DNA from: a virus
Reading direction: 5' to 3' (one strand)
Virus record (IMG/VR): IMGVR_UViG_3300023174_003623
Coordinates: 1 to 64,000 of that record
DNA: 64,000 nt
The translations under genes and the position numbers were made by a program. The notes beneath the pieces were generated by a model, which saw nothing but the letters and a program-made list of their open reading frames with translations, was not told the DNA's origin and made no database searches. Below are positions 29,859 to 37,752 of this stretch, piece after piece. The first letter of the stretch is position 1. The number at the start of each line of letters is the position of its first letter.

Positions 29859-30833
29859 ATGCCAAAGAAATTAAAACTTACAGATGAGCGTCAATACTTT
29901 AAACCGTTCTCGTATCCTTGGGCGTATGATTCATGGCTTAAGCATGAACAATCTCATTGGATTCATACTGAAGTTCCTATGCTTGAAGATGTTAAAGATT
30001 GGAAGAAACGTTTAAGTAAAGAAGAACAGACTTTTCTTACTAACATCTTTAGATTCTTTACTCAAGGTGATATTGATGTTGCTGGTGGATATGTGAATAA
30101 CTATCTACCATATTTTCCACAACCAGAAGTAAGAATGATGCTTTGTGGTTTTGCTGCGCGTGAAGCACTTCATGTTGCCGCTTATTCTCATCTTATTGAA
30201 ACTCTTGGAATGCCTGAAACTACATACAATGAGTTCATGCAATATGAAGAGATGAAGGCTAAGCATGATTTCTTTGCTCAGATTGCAGGACAAGATGCAC
30301 AGACAATTGCTCAACAGATTGCAGCTTTCTCTGCATTTACTGAAGGTATGCAATTGTTTTCATCCTTTATCATGTTGCTCAATTTTCCTCGGCATGGTAA
30401 AATGAAAGGTATGGGTCAAATTATTACTTGGTCTATTGTCGATGAAACAATGCACGCTGAATCTATGATTAAGCTATTCAGAACGTTTATTGAAGAAAAT
30501 CGAGACATTTGGAATGACGAACTTAAATCTGAAATCTATAAGATTGCAGAAAAGATGGTAGAACTTGAAGATAAATTTATTGATCTAGCATTTTCAATTG
30601 GGCCAATGGAGGGATTAAATGGGGATGATGTTAAGCGTTATATTCGGTATATTGCTGATCGTAGGCTTATCTCTCTTGGCCTTAAAGGGATTTTCAAAGT
30701 AAAGAAGAACCCTTTACCTTGGGTAGAAGAAATGGTTAATGCACCGATTCATACGAACTTCTTTGAGAATCGTGCTACAGATTATGCAAAAGGTGCATTG
30801 AGTGGTTCTTGGGAAGACGTTTGGGCAAATTAA
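29859..30833 (+). CDS. nrdB: Ribonucleotide reductase beta subunit NrdB
   Basis: A 324-residue ferritin-like beta subunit. Iron-binding residues are seen in ARE-ALHVAAYSH (EALH) and VDETMHAESM (ExxH), and an earlier acidic residue lies in the FTQGDIDVAGG region. The length is near the norm for phage NrdB. It makes the radical used by NrdA. The gene is 6 bases behind nrdA and in the same operon from 26184. Confidence 0.95.
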   Translation: MPKKLKLTDERQYFKPFSYPWAYDSWLKHEQSHWIHTEVPMLEDVKDWKKRLSKEEQTFLTNIFRFFTQGDIDVAGGYVNNYLPYFPQPEVRMMLCGFAAREALHVAAYSHLIETLGMPETTYNEFMQYEEMKAKHDFFAQIAGQDAQTIAQQIAAFSAFTEGMQLFSSFIMLLNFPRHGKMKGMGQIITWSIVDETMHAESMIKLFRTFIEENRDIWNDELKSEIYKIAEKMVELEDKFIDLAFSIGPMEGLNGDDVKRYIRYIADRRLISLGLKGIFKVKKNPLPWVEEMVNAPIHTNFFENRATDYAKGALSGSWEDVWAN

Positions 30834-30848
30834 TAAGGAATCTTTAAT

Positions 30849-31742
30849 ATGGTTTTGATGGAAAATGATTATTCTCGTATGGTTATGTCAAAATATGGAC
30901 CAATGTTATTTTTTAAATACGATGATCCCATAGGTACTTGTTTAACTTTATATGGTGAATGGGCTGAACAAGAATTTGATGTTATTTCTCAATTAGTAAC
31001 TCCAACTACTAATTGTATAGATATTGGTTCAAATATAGGAACACATAGCGTTTGGTTATCTAAAAAATGTAAGAATGGAGTTGTTTTTTCAATTGAACCT
31101 CAATTTTATATATTTAATTTTTTAACTACAAATTTAATGTTAAATGATTGTTTAAATTGTTTTCCATTAAAAGCTTTTATTTCAAATGTTGATTCCAAAT
31201 TTATCGGTGCCCCAATAATGGGGCCATCTTCTGATAAGTATAATTATGGTGAATATAATATAAATTTATGTTCTAAAATAAATGATGGTATACCAACTCA
31301 AGCAATACGTTTAGATGATATAGAATATATGCGTAAGTATGATATTGGTTTTATTAAAATGGATTGTGAAGGTACAGAAACAGACGTATTTACATCTGGT
31401 CATAATATTTTAACTAAAAATAAACCCAATTTATATATTGAACATAATGGTGTAAACGGTCATCAATCTGTAGTAGATATATTAAATGAATACGGATATA
31501 ATTGTTATTGGCATGTATATCCGAAACATAATATTGATAATCATAATAAATTTAATCAAAACATATATTTGCATGAACATGAAATGAATTTAATTCCAAC
31601 CGTAAAAATTGCTTCTCGTTTATTTGAATCTAATTTAGTATGCATTCATAAAGATAAAGACCAAGGTGCTTTCCAAGATAAAGTGTTATATGAAGATAGT
31701 ATAATTAAATGGCTATTAAGAAATAATTGGATAGTTGAATAG
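30849..31742 (+). CDS. FkbM-family SAM methyltransferase
   Basis: A 297-residue protein. CIDIGSNIGTHSVWLSKK is the SAM-binding motif I of FkbM methyltransferases, VFSIEPQFYIFNFLTTNL is motif II, and IKMDCEGTETDVF is the conserved acidic motif. FkbM enzymes methylate hydroxyls of sugars and polyketides and are common in surface-glycan loci of marine phages. It lies apart from the sugar island and next to nrdB. The substrate is unknown. Confidence 0.85.
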   Translation: MVLMENDYSRMVMSKYGPMLFFKYDDPIGTCLTLYGEWAEQEFDVISQLVTPTTNCIDIGSNIGTHSVWLSKKCKNGVVFSIEPQFYIFNFLTTNLMLNDCLNCFPLKAFISNVDSKFIGAPIMGPSSDKYNYGEYNINLCSKINDGIPTQAIRLDDIEYMRKYDIGFIKMDCEGTETDVFTSGHNILTKNKPNLYIEHNGVNGHQSVVDILNEYGYNCYWHVYPKHNIDNHNKFNQNIYLHEHEMNLIPTVKIASRLFESNLVCIHKDKDQGAFQDKVLYEDSIIKWLLRNNWIVE

Positions 31743-31744
31743 TT

Positions 31745-31752
31745 AATAAATA
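31745..31752 (+). promoter_or_regulatory. Possible late promoter (AATAAATA)
   Basis: AATAAATA lies 31 bases before the ATG at 31784. It is a variant of the T4-like late -10 element with no other support. Confidence 0.25.
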
Positions 31753-31783
31753 TTAGCATCAGATAGAATATTATGGTGCTAAT

Positions 31784-32197
31784 ATGTGGTTATATGAAAA
31801 TAAGGAAATAGATCATGAACTTTCCCAAGAATATTACGGGTTCGTTTACCTTATTCAAAACACAATATCGGGTAAATCCTATATTGGCCGTAAATACTTC
31901 ACCAAAGCATCTACCAGACAAGTCAAAGGAAAAAGAAAAAAAATTCGAAAAGACTCAGGATGGCAAGAGTATTGGGGATCATCTACAAAGTTGTTAGAAG
32001 AAATAGATAAACTTGGAAAAGATTTTTTTAAACGATCTATTTTACGTTTATGTAAAACTCGTGGGGAATGTAATTATTGGGAAGCTAAATTACAATTCCA
32101 ACAAGATGTTTTGTGTGCAAGGCTTGACAACGGTGAAGAAGCATACTATAATGACAACATATTGATGAAGTTTACAAGAAAGAATATAGGAAAATAG
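31784..32197 (+). CDS. GIY-YIG-type nuclease-like protein
   Basis: A 137-residue protein. GFVYLIQNTISGKSYIGRKYF (residues about 19-39 in part) matches the GIY...YIG core, with Arg and an acidic residue further on (WEAKLQFQQD, with Glu likely catalytic). It is like the short stand-alone putative endonucleases of T4-like phages, which often lie near tRNA clusters. It lacks an obvious DNA-binding domain. Homing activity is possible but not shown. The tRNA cluster begins 5 bases after its stop. Confidence 0.75.
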   Translation: MWLYENKEIDHELSQEYYGFVYLIQNTISGKSYIGRKYFTKASTRQVKGKRKKIRKDSGWQEYWGSSTKLLEEIDKLGKDFFKRSILRLCKTRGECNYWEAKLQFQQDVLCARLDNGEEAYYNDNILMKFTRKNIGK

Positions 32198-32201
32198 AAT
32201 T

Positions 32202-32275
32202 CTGCGCGTAGCTCAGCTGGATAGAGCATTCGGCTTCTACCCGAATGGTCGGGGGTTCGAATCCCTCCGCGCAGG
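32202..32275 (+). tRNA. tRNA-Arg(UCU)
   Basis: The acceptor stem CTGCGCG pairs with CGCGCAG, the D arm is AGCTCAGCTGGATAGAGC, and the anticodon arm TTCGG-CTTCTAC-CCGAA gives anticodon TCT. The T arm is GGGGG-TTCGAAT-CCCTC. CCA is not encoded (GCA follows). It reads AGA and AGG, common in this AT-rich genome. Confidence 0.9.
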
Positions 32276-32324
32276 CAATTAATAATAATATTCCTGATTG
32301 ATAGCAAAAAGCAAGAAAATAAAT

Positions 32325-32409
32325 GCGAATGTGGCGGAACGGTTTACGCACAAGACTTAAAATCTTGCGGGATTATCCCATATGGGTTCGAATCCCATCA
32401 TTCGTACCA
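32325..32409 (+). tRNA. tRNA-Leu(UAA)
   Basis: A class II tRNA with a long variable arm. The acceptor GCGAATG pairs with CATTCGT (G-U at the end). The anticodon arm CAAGA-CTTAAAA-TCTTG gives TAA. CCA is encoded. It reads UUA, the main Leu codon of the window. Confidence 0.9.
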
Positions 32410-32417
32410 AATACAAC

Positions 32418-32493
32418 GCCCCCGTAGCTCAGCGGTTAGAGCAGACGGCTTATATCCGTCCGGTCGGTGGTTCAATTCCATCCGGGGGTACCA
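32418..32493 (+). tRNA. tRNA-Ile(UAU)
   Basis: The acceptor GCCCCCG pairs with CGGGGGT, and the anticodon arm GACGG-CTTATAT-CCGTC gives TAT. CCA is encoded. It reads AUA directly, without the lysidine change that bacteria normally use on a CAU anticodon. A UAU Ile tRNA is uncommon in bacteria and frequent in phages with many AUA codons. Confidence 0.88.
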
Positions 32494-32503
32494 AATAAAA
32501 TAT

Positions 32504-32596
32504 GGGTGAGTTGATGCTATGGTGTGTGCATCTCCAGACTGTAAATCTGGTCCCTCTGGGTAAACATTGTCAGTTCGACTCTGACCTCACCCACCA
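32504..32596 (+). tRNA. tRNA-Tyr(GUA)
   Basis: A class II tRNA. The acceptor GGGTGAG pairs with CTCACCC, the anticodon arm CCAGA-CTGTAAA-TCTGG gives GTA, a long variable arm follows, and CCA is encoded. It reads UAU and UAC. Confidence 0.88.
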
Positions 32597-32604
32597 TATA
32601 AAAT

Positions 32605-32678
32605 GCGGGATTGGTATAGGGGCTGTGCCTTAGCCTTCCAAGCTAAAGAGACCGGTTCAAATCCGGTATCCCGCTCCA
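32605..32678 (+). tRNA. tRNA-Gly(UCC)
   Basis: The acceptor GCGGGAT pairs with ATCCCGC, and the anticodon arm TTAGC-CTTCCAA-GCTAA gives TCC. The T arm is CCGGT-TCAAATC-CGG type and CCA is encoded. It reads GGA and GGG. Confidence 0.88.
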
Positions 32679-32682
32679 TTTC

Positions 32683-32757
32683 GGGATTGTGGTGAAATGG
32701 TATCACAACGGACTTTTAATCCGTAAATTTTGGGTTCAAGTCCCAACGATCCCACCA
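32683..32757 (+). tRNA. tRNA-Lys(UUU)
   Basis: The acceptor GGGATTG pairs with CGATCCC, and the anticodon arm ACGGA-CTTTTAA-TCCGT gives TTT. The body is somewhat like Gln tRNAs, but the anticodon reads AAA and AAG. CCA is encoded. It is the last tRNA of the cluster of six. Confidence 0.85.
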
Positions 32758-32759
32758 AA

Positions 32760-33098
32760 TTATTTTTTTCTGTGTTTAGAATGTATTATGTCTATACGCA
32801 GTGTATGTAAAAAGAAAAGTAAAGTTGTTCCGGCAATCCAAAAATTAAATAAAATTTCACCAAAAAATCCAAGATTTTGATAGGACAAAGGAAATTGTGG
32901 TCCGTATATCCATCCTAATATCATTGAAATCATAATTAAAAATGAACTACATGCTATATACCACAAACAGGTGCTTAACCATGTTGGAATAACTCGACTG
33001 TGAACTGCTATATAAAGACCACCAATAAAGACAGTTAAATGGCAAATGAAGTTGATTGGTAATGATAATGAAGTTAATAACATTACTATATCAGTCAT
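32760..33098 (-). CDS. Small multi-pass membrane protein
   Basis: A 112-residue protein with three to four hydrophobic helices (about residues 5-30, 38-62, 78-98) and a basic tail (HSKHRKK). It resembles short membrane proteins of unknown function in T4-like marine phages, sometimes thought of as holin candidates. It is 6 bases after the gene at 33105 on the minus strand, and both appear to share the late promoter at 33500-33507. Confidence 0.65.
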   Translation of the reverse strand: MTDIVMLLTSLSLPINFICHLTVFIGGLYIAVHSRVIPTWLSTCLWYIACSSFLIMISMILGWIYGPQFPLSYQNLGFFGEILFNFWIAGTTLLFFLHTLRIDIIHSKHRKK

Positions 33099-33104
33099 AT
33101 ATGA

Positions 33105-33443
33105 TTAATCCTTATTATTAGTGTGACGAATATCATTTACAACCGATACAATATCGTTGTTTTGATGTTTTTGTAAAAAGTTAGCAATCATACCAAGAAC
33201 ACTATATGATGCAAACCCCACACAAAATCCAGATACACCATAATTTTCTATTGATTGTGAAAGGCCAATAACTTCAAGTAAAGTAGTTGAGAATATAATT
33301 GCGGTACCAACTGAAACACCACCGCGAATAAATGCTTCACCTATAGTTTTTGGTCGAATGAATGTTAGAATAGCAGCACCACCAAAAAAGCCACCAATCA
33401 TTGATGCAAATTTAACTGATATGTAAGTGGTAGGTTCTGCCAT
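33105..33443 (-). CDS. Holin-like membrane protein
   Basis: A 112-residue protein with three predicted membrane helices (about residues 12-30, 40-60 and 68-88) and a charged C-terminal tail. Size, topology and Gly- and Ala-rich helices fit a phage holin, but no family signature is certain. A canonical TATAAATA lies about 57 bases upstream on its strand, fitting late expression. The probable lysin is elsewhere (41070). Confidence 0.6.
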   Translation of the reverse strand: MAEPTTYISVKFASMIGGFFGGAAILTFIRPKTIGEAFIRGGVSVGTAIIFSTTLLEVIGLSQSIENYGVSGFCVGFASYSVLGMIANFLQKHQNNDIVSVVNDIRHTNNKD

Positions 33444-33499
33444 GTATTAAACCTCTAGTTGAATAAAAAGCATAGCAAAACAAATCAAGTATTTGATGT

Positions 33500-33507
33500 T
33501 ATTTATA
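33500..33507 (-). promoter_or_regulatory. T4-like late promoter, minus strand
   Basis: TATAAATA is read on the minus strand, between the divergent genes at 33443 and 33542 and about 57 bases before the membrane-protein pair. It fits gp55-dependent late transcription of lysis-type genes. Confidence 0.5.
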
Positions 33508-33541
33508 AATCTTAATAATTTTAATTAATGAGAATCATAAA

Positions 33542-34039
33542 ATGAAAGTTTACATCGGACCATATAAGAAAAATTCTGATGAACGTAAGATTAATGTTCG
33601 TATTGATAAGTACGATACATGGAATATGAACTCTACTCTTGCATATATTGTTCTTCCTATGCTTAAGCAGTTGAAGGCAACTACACATGGGTCTCCCGGA
33701 GATATGATTGAATTTGAACAAACTTCAAATTCAGCGCAATACTCCTTTCATTTCTATGAAGAAGGTGATAAACTTGCTTGGGAAAAAGGACATGAACACT
33801 GGCACCAAATTCTCGATAAAATGATTTGGTCATTCGAGCAGCTAAATACTGATTGGGAAGAACAGTTTCATTCTGGTGAACATGACTTTTATTTTGAAGA
33901 AGTCAATGATTATTGTATTATGCAATATGGGCCTAATGATACGCATAAATTTGATTCTGAAGGATACTTTAAATTTCAGAATCGTATGCAAGAAGGATTT
34001 GAATTGTTTGGGAAATATTATACAAATTTATGGGATTAA
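33542..34039 (+). CDS. Conserved phage protein, unknown
   Basis: A 165-residue, acidic, Trp- and His-rich protein starting MKVYIGPYKKNSDERKINV. MEHWHQ-type elements (GHEHWHQILDKMIWSFEQL) and HDFYFEEVNDYCIMQYGP recall a conserved T4-like phage protein of unknown function. There are no membrane helices. It starts the plus-strand block after the divergent promoter region. Confidence 0.65.
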   Translation: MKVYIGPYKKNSDERKINVRIDKYDTWNMNSTLAYIVLPMLKQLKATTHGSPGDMIEFEQTSNSAQYSFHFYEEGDKLAWEKGHEHWHQILDKMIWSFEQLNTDWEEQFHSGEHDFYFEEVNDYCIMQYGPNDTHKFDSEGYFKFQNRMQEGFELFGKYYTNLWD

Positions 34040-34041
34040 AC

Positions 34042-34224
34042 ATGAAAAAATTTATAATCAAAGATTCTCTTGGTGGTGTATTTGAAGAGGATGTGGAATT
34101 TGTTATTCCATCGCACTCTAACCTAGAACAGGTTTGTGAATCATTTACACTTTTTCTAAAAGCATGTGGTTATAATCTTGATAACCAATATGTTACAATA
34201 GATCATCATGATGACTTAAGATGA
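34042..34224 (+). CDS. Small unknown protein
   Basis: A 60-residue acidic protein. I chose ATG 34042 (MKKFIIKDS) because it lies 2 bases after the previous stop, while the in-frame ATG at 34030 lies inside that gene. It overlaps the HAD gene by 4 bases (ATGA). No motif is recognised. Confidence 0.55.
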   Translation: MKKFIIKDSLGGVFEEDVEFVIPSHSNLEQVCESFTLFLKACGYNLDNQYVTIDHHDDLR

Positions 34225-34952
34225 AAACATATATATTTGATGTTGATGGTGTATTGGCTACACCTAATGAACCAATTGAATCAAATTTTATGCGTATGTT
34301 TGAGCATTGGATGCTTAAAAAAGACGTATACATTTGTACTAACAATACTTATCAAAACATTTTACCTAGACTTGGACGTAGAATTTTAGATAATTGTCAA
34401 GCAGTTTTTACTTGTGGTGGCAATTCTATATGGAGAGGAAATAAAGAACATGTACGAAGTGTTTGGCGTCCCTCATTTGAATTGACCTCTTTTCTTGAAT
34501 CTTTGCTGAAAACCTCAGAATTTAAAATGAGAGTTGGGCCAAATATTGAATATCGCACAGGAATGATTAACTTTTCTTTAGTTGGAAAAACTGCAACAGA
34601 AGATGAGATTAAACGTTATGTACAATGGGATAAGCACGCAAAAGAAAAGAAAGCTTTTATAGAAAGTATTAAATCTTTTTTTCCACAATTGAGTGTGACT
34701 CTTGGTAGCGATACTTCTATTGATATTTGTGAAAAATCTAATGACAAATCACAAATTTATCAATTTTTTAAAACTAAAACTGATGTTACTTCTGTTTTTC
34801 ATTCTACATATGGTACAAATAAAGAAATGCAAGAATGTATAAAAACCCTAACAGAAAATTATGTTTTAATTAATCAAATAGAAATTAAATCTATATTTAA
34901 TACTATTATTAGTAATAGTCCTGAAGATACAAAAAAATTATTGAGATTGTAA
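34221..34952 (+). CDS. HAD-family, phosphomannomutase-like protein
   Basis: A 243-residue HAD protein. IFDVDGVLATP has the nucleophile and acid Asp residues, and CTNNT fits motif II. The cap region NIEYRTGMINFSLVGKTA followed by WDKHAKEKKAFIESI resembles the substrate cap of eukaryote-type phosphomannomutases (RxGMxNxSPxGR). SLTLGSDTSIDI-type residues follow. It may interconvert mannose phosphates, which would feed GDP-mannose and Gmd. Without comparison, a general HAD phosphatase remains possible. Confidence 0.65.
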   Translation: MKTYIFDVDGVLATPNEPIESNFMRMFEHWMLKKDVYICTNNTYQNILPRLGRRILDNCQAVFTCGGNSIWRGNKEHVRSVWRPSFELTSFLESLLKTSEFKMRVGPNIEYRTGMINFSLVGKTATEDEIKRYVQWDKHAKEKKAFIESIKSFFPQLSVTLGSDTSIDICEKSNDKSQIYQFFKTKTDVTSVFHSTYGTNKEMQECIKTLTENYVLINQIEIKSIFNTIISNSPEDTKKLLRL

Positions 34953-34964
34953 ACTAAAAATATA

Positions 34965-34993
34965 TTGACTTTTATTTTTGTGTGTATTACAAT
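34965..34993 (+). promoter_or_regulatory. Sigma70-type promoter
   Basis: TTGACT at 34965-34970 and TACAAT at 34988-34993 are 17 bases apart. It serves the small gene at 35047. A perfect dyad, CTAGTG-ACCAA-CACTAG (35007-35023), begins about 7 bases after the expected transcript start and could be an operator or an mRNA hairpin. Confidence 0.72.
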
Positions 34994-35046
34994 TGATAAA
35001 TGGGTGCTAGTGACCAACACTAGAATTATTGAACTGGAGATATAAT

Positions 35047-35235
35047 ATGAGTAAAACCGAAAAACTTCTTCGCGCACTTGAACGTGGTCAGCATCTTACT
35101 GCTCGTCAGATTACTGCTCGCTTCAAGCTTGTTAATCCTCGTGCCGCTGTTTCGAATATTCGCATTCGTCATGGCGTTAACGTTGAAATTAACAAGGGTA
35201 AGAACGGCTCTAAGTATAGTGTTGCTGTAGGTTAA
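35047..35235 (+). CDS. Small helix-turn-helix-like protein
   Basis: A 62-residue basic protein. The start at 35047 is fixed by GGAGAT at 35035-35040. LTARQITARFKLVNPRAAVS looks like the two helices of a winged-helix DNA-binding unit, and a beta wing (NVEINKGKNGSKYSVA) follows. Codon use is more GC-rich (CGC, CTT, GGT) than in neighbours, a sign of high expression. It has its own promoter and a strong terminator, and a dyad in its leader suggests autoregulation. The target is unknown. Confidence 0.7.
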   Translation: MSKTEKLLRALERGQHLTARQITARFKLVNPRAAVSNIRIRHGVNVEINKGKNGSKYSVAVG

Positions 35236-35261
35236 TTGCTAGACTTAGATTAGGTTCTAAT

Positions 35262-35290
35262 AAGAGGGTCTTTCGAGACCCTCTTTCATT
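35262..35290 (+). terminator. Intrinsic terminator with TTCG loop
   Basis: AAGAGGGTCT (35262-35271) pairs fully with AGACCCTCTT (35276-35285) over a TTCG tetraloop, followed by a short T-rich tract. It closes the one-gene unit of the HTH protein. Confidence 0.85.
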
Positions 35291-35307
35291 TTGTTAAAGA
35301 GGATATT

Positions 35308-36249
35308 ATGCCAATTGCAGTTGATGAACTTTCAAAAAATTCTATGGGTGGAACTGAACGAATGAAGTATGGTCTTCAAGATAGAATTTCCCCAGAAATC
35401 CTAGATAAGTTTCAAATTATTTGTTCTCGTGTAAGGGAAATTGATCCTAAACTTATTCCAATTTATTGGCTTCATGATCTACCAGAAGATCCCGAATCGG
35501 AACATCTAAAGTCAGGTGGGTGGAATAAATTTGAAAAAAATGTATTTGTATCTAATTGGCAAATGCAATCTTATATTAAACATTTTAATATGCCATGGCA
35601 TAAAAGCTTAGTCATTCAAAATGCTATTGAACCAATTCCACTTGTCAAAAAATCTGTTGACAAGATTAAGCTTATCTATCATACTACTCCACATCGAGGA
35701 TTAAATCTCTTAGTTCCAGTTTTTATTAAACTTGCAGAAAAGTATGATAATATTGAACTAGATGTGTTTTCTAGTTTTGAGATTTATGGTTGGAAGCAAC
35801 GTGATGAGCCATTTGAGGCTTTGTTTGATCTTTGTAGAAACCACCCTAAGATTAATTATCATGGGTTTCAACCAAATGATGTTGTACGCAAAGCCTTACA
35901 AGAATCGCACATTTTTGCATACCCTTCTATTTGGCTTGAAACATCTTGTATTGCTTTGATGGAAGCTATGAGTGCAGGATGCCTTTGTGTTCATCCGAAT
36001 TATGGTGCTCTGCCTGAAACATCCGCTGGTTTCAATTGGATGTATCAGTATCGTGAAGACCTTCGAGATCATATGGTTGTTTTCTATTCTATATTAGATA
36101 AAGCGATTGCTTCAGTCTTACATGAAGAAGTTCAAATTTCTCTTGAGACTACAAAAAGTTATATCGATACTTTTTATAATTGGAATAGACGAATTGAAGA
36201 ATGGGACAATTTTCTAAAATCTATCTTGAGAGAAAAGAAGCTACTCTAA
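35308..36249 (+). CDS. Glycosyltransferase, GT4-like
   Basis: A 313-residue protein with a GT-B look. NAIEP and IYHTTPHRGLNLLVPVF start the C-terminal domain, and WLETSCIALMEAMSAGCLCV matches the E-x7-E nucleotide-sugar motif of GT4 enzymes. YPSIWLE is typical too. The N-terminal domain is short (about 110 residues). Similar genes occur in T4-like marine phages amid replication genes. It may modify phage DNA bases, glycans or proteins. The target is unknown. Confidence 0.8.
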   Translation: MPIAVDELSKNSMGGTERMKYGLQDRISPEILDKFQIICSRVREIDPKLIPIYWLHDLPEDPESEHLKSGGWNKFEKNVFVSNWQMQSYIKHFNMPWHKSLVIQNAIEPIPLVKKSVDKIKLIYHTTPHRGLNLLVPVFIKLAEKYDNIELDVFSSFEIYGWKQRDEPFEALFDLCRNHPKINYHGFQPNDVVRKALQESHIFAYPSIWLETSCIALMEAMSAGCLCVHPNYGALPETSAGFNWMYQYREDLRDHMVVFYSILDKAIASVLHEEVQISLETTKSYIDTFYNWNRRIEEWDNFLKSILREKKLL

Positions 36250-37379
36250 TGCCTAGTGTTAACAAACTTGCTGATAAAATTTTTGCCGAAAAAATTCATG
36301 GTGCAGAACCAATTTATAAAAAGGTCATCTCTACTAAGAGCGATCCTATGATTGGTAAAATGCTGAATTGGTACAACTTTATGGCTGAAGATAAAGATAA
36401 GGATATTTGGCTTACTGATTATATGAAGAATACTGGATACAGTACATCAGATGTATCTAGTATTATCAACCTACAGGGATTAGGGGCAGTGAGTAAAAAC
36501 TCTGCTTCTATTCTTGCAAGGATTGAGTCAAATGGAACTATTTTTTCTGGTGAGTTGGAAGGTATTGTTAAAGACAAGATTGAACATGCTTTAACTTTTA
36601 AGCAGAAAGTAACAGAACAGGAAACTGTTATTTCAAAAGTTGTTTCCATTCAAGATCGAGTTAAAGCTGTGGCTGAACAACATGTTGTGTTTGTAGATGA
36701 TCAAATTTCTTCTTGGTTTCAAAATCGTCAAAAGAAAATTGACTTTTCTTTATATGATTATCTTCAGAAAAACCAACTTAATAGTCAAATTTGCAATCAT
36801 ATCAAATCTTGTATCAGTTCTCGATACGAAGAACATGCTGAGATGGTTGCGGGTAATGATGAGCAGTTGAACGAGGCTTATGCATATCTTTCACTTTCTT
36901 CAAAGAAAGAAATTTTAAAGCAATTGAAATTATGCTTATCTGACATTGAGCGTTATGTTGGTAACGTAAAGGCTGCTAAACCTAAACAAACTAGAAAAAA
37001 GAAGCCGATCTCAATTGCGAAACAGATAAATAATCTTAAATATCAAAGAGAATTTACTAAGTTTAAGATTAAGTCAATTTCTCCTGAGAGTATTATTGGT
37101 GCTCAACAACTTTGGGTTTTTAATACTAAGTACAATCATTTATCGATGTTAAATACTGATAATCCAAAGGGGTTCTCAGTAAAGGGTACTACGATTTTAA
37201 ATATCGATACTCAAACTAGCATTAAGAAAACTGTGCGAAAACCAGAAGAAACTATTCAAAAAGTTTTAAATGGAGGAAAAGTAGTACTAAAGAAACTAAT
37301 GTCTGAACTTAAAACAAAATCGATTGATGTTAATGGTAGAGTTAGCGATGATTGTATATTATTAAAAGCAATAAAATAA
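36249..37379 (+). CDS. Unknown phage protein
   Basis: A 376-residue protein. I chose ATG 36249 (MPSVNKLADK), which overlaps the previous stop as TAATG. The in-frame ATG at 36201 lies inside the glycosyltransferase gene. The C-terminal part (residues about 230-376) is basic and has KPKQTRKKKPISIAKQ and PESIIGAQQLWVFNTKYNHL. It resembles a conserved but uncharacterised T4-like protein located near rnh. No enzyme motif is seen. Confidence 0.65.
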   Translation: MPSVNKLADKIFAEKIHGAEPIYKKVISTKSDPMIGKMLNWYNFMAEDKDKDIWLTDYMKNTGYSTSDVSSIINLQGLGAVSKNSASILARIESNGTIFSGELEGIVKDKIEHALTFKQKVTEQETVISKVVSIQDRVKAVAEQHVVFVDDQISSWFQNRQKKIDFSLYDYLQKNQLNSQICNHIKSCISSRYEEHAEMVAGNDEQLNEAYAYLSLSSKKEILKQLKLCLSDIERYVGNVKAAKPKQTRKKKPISIAKQINNLKYQREFTKFKIKSISPESIIGAQQLWVFNTKYNHLSMLNTDNPKGFSVKGTTILNIDTQTSIKKTVRKPEETIQKVLNGGKVVLKKLMSELKTKSIDVNGRVSDDCILLKAIK

Positions 37380-37388
37380 GGGGTCTTT

Positions 37389-37742
37389 ATGCTAGATAGT
37401 GCCTTTGAAAAACTAGCTGATAATGTCATCGTTTTCCCTAACAAAAAATGTCAAGGTCCAGCTTCATCAGTAGAAGAACTGAAAAAAAATATTATAGCAA
37501 CAAAAACAGAAGTGATAGAGTGTTTTGTTGAAGAACTTACAAAAGAGATTTTTCGTATAACTTCAGATCATGGTTATCACATAGAATATACTAAAGATAT
37601 AGCATTTATTCTTCTTTCTTTAAAAGCTATAATGTTAAGGTATGAAAACATTTATCATCCAATCCAAGATTTTATAGATCAATCTGTAAATACTGAAGAT
37701 GAGGATTCACTTAATATGGATTTAGATCCTGTAGACGAGTAA
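37389..37742 (+). CDS. Small acidic unknown protein
   Basis: A 117-residue acidic protein, ending in MDLDPVDE. It is probably helical. It is preceded by AAGGGGT and followed after 10 bases by the RNase H gene, within one operon. No motif is recognised. Confidence 0.6.
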   Translation: MLDSAFEKLADNVIVFPNKKCQGPASSVEELKKNIIATKTEVIECFVEELTKEIFRITSDHGYHIEYTKDIAFILLSLKAIMLRYENIYHPIQDFIDQSVNTEDEDSLNMDLDPVDE

Positions 37743-37752
37743 GGTATTTAAA

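Noticed and set aside
32689-32880. A 63-residue plus-strand frame starting in the Lys tRNA
   Set aside because: It starts within a tRNA and runs into the minus-strand membrane protein gene.
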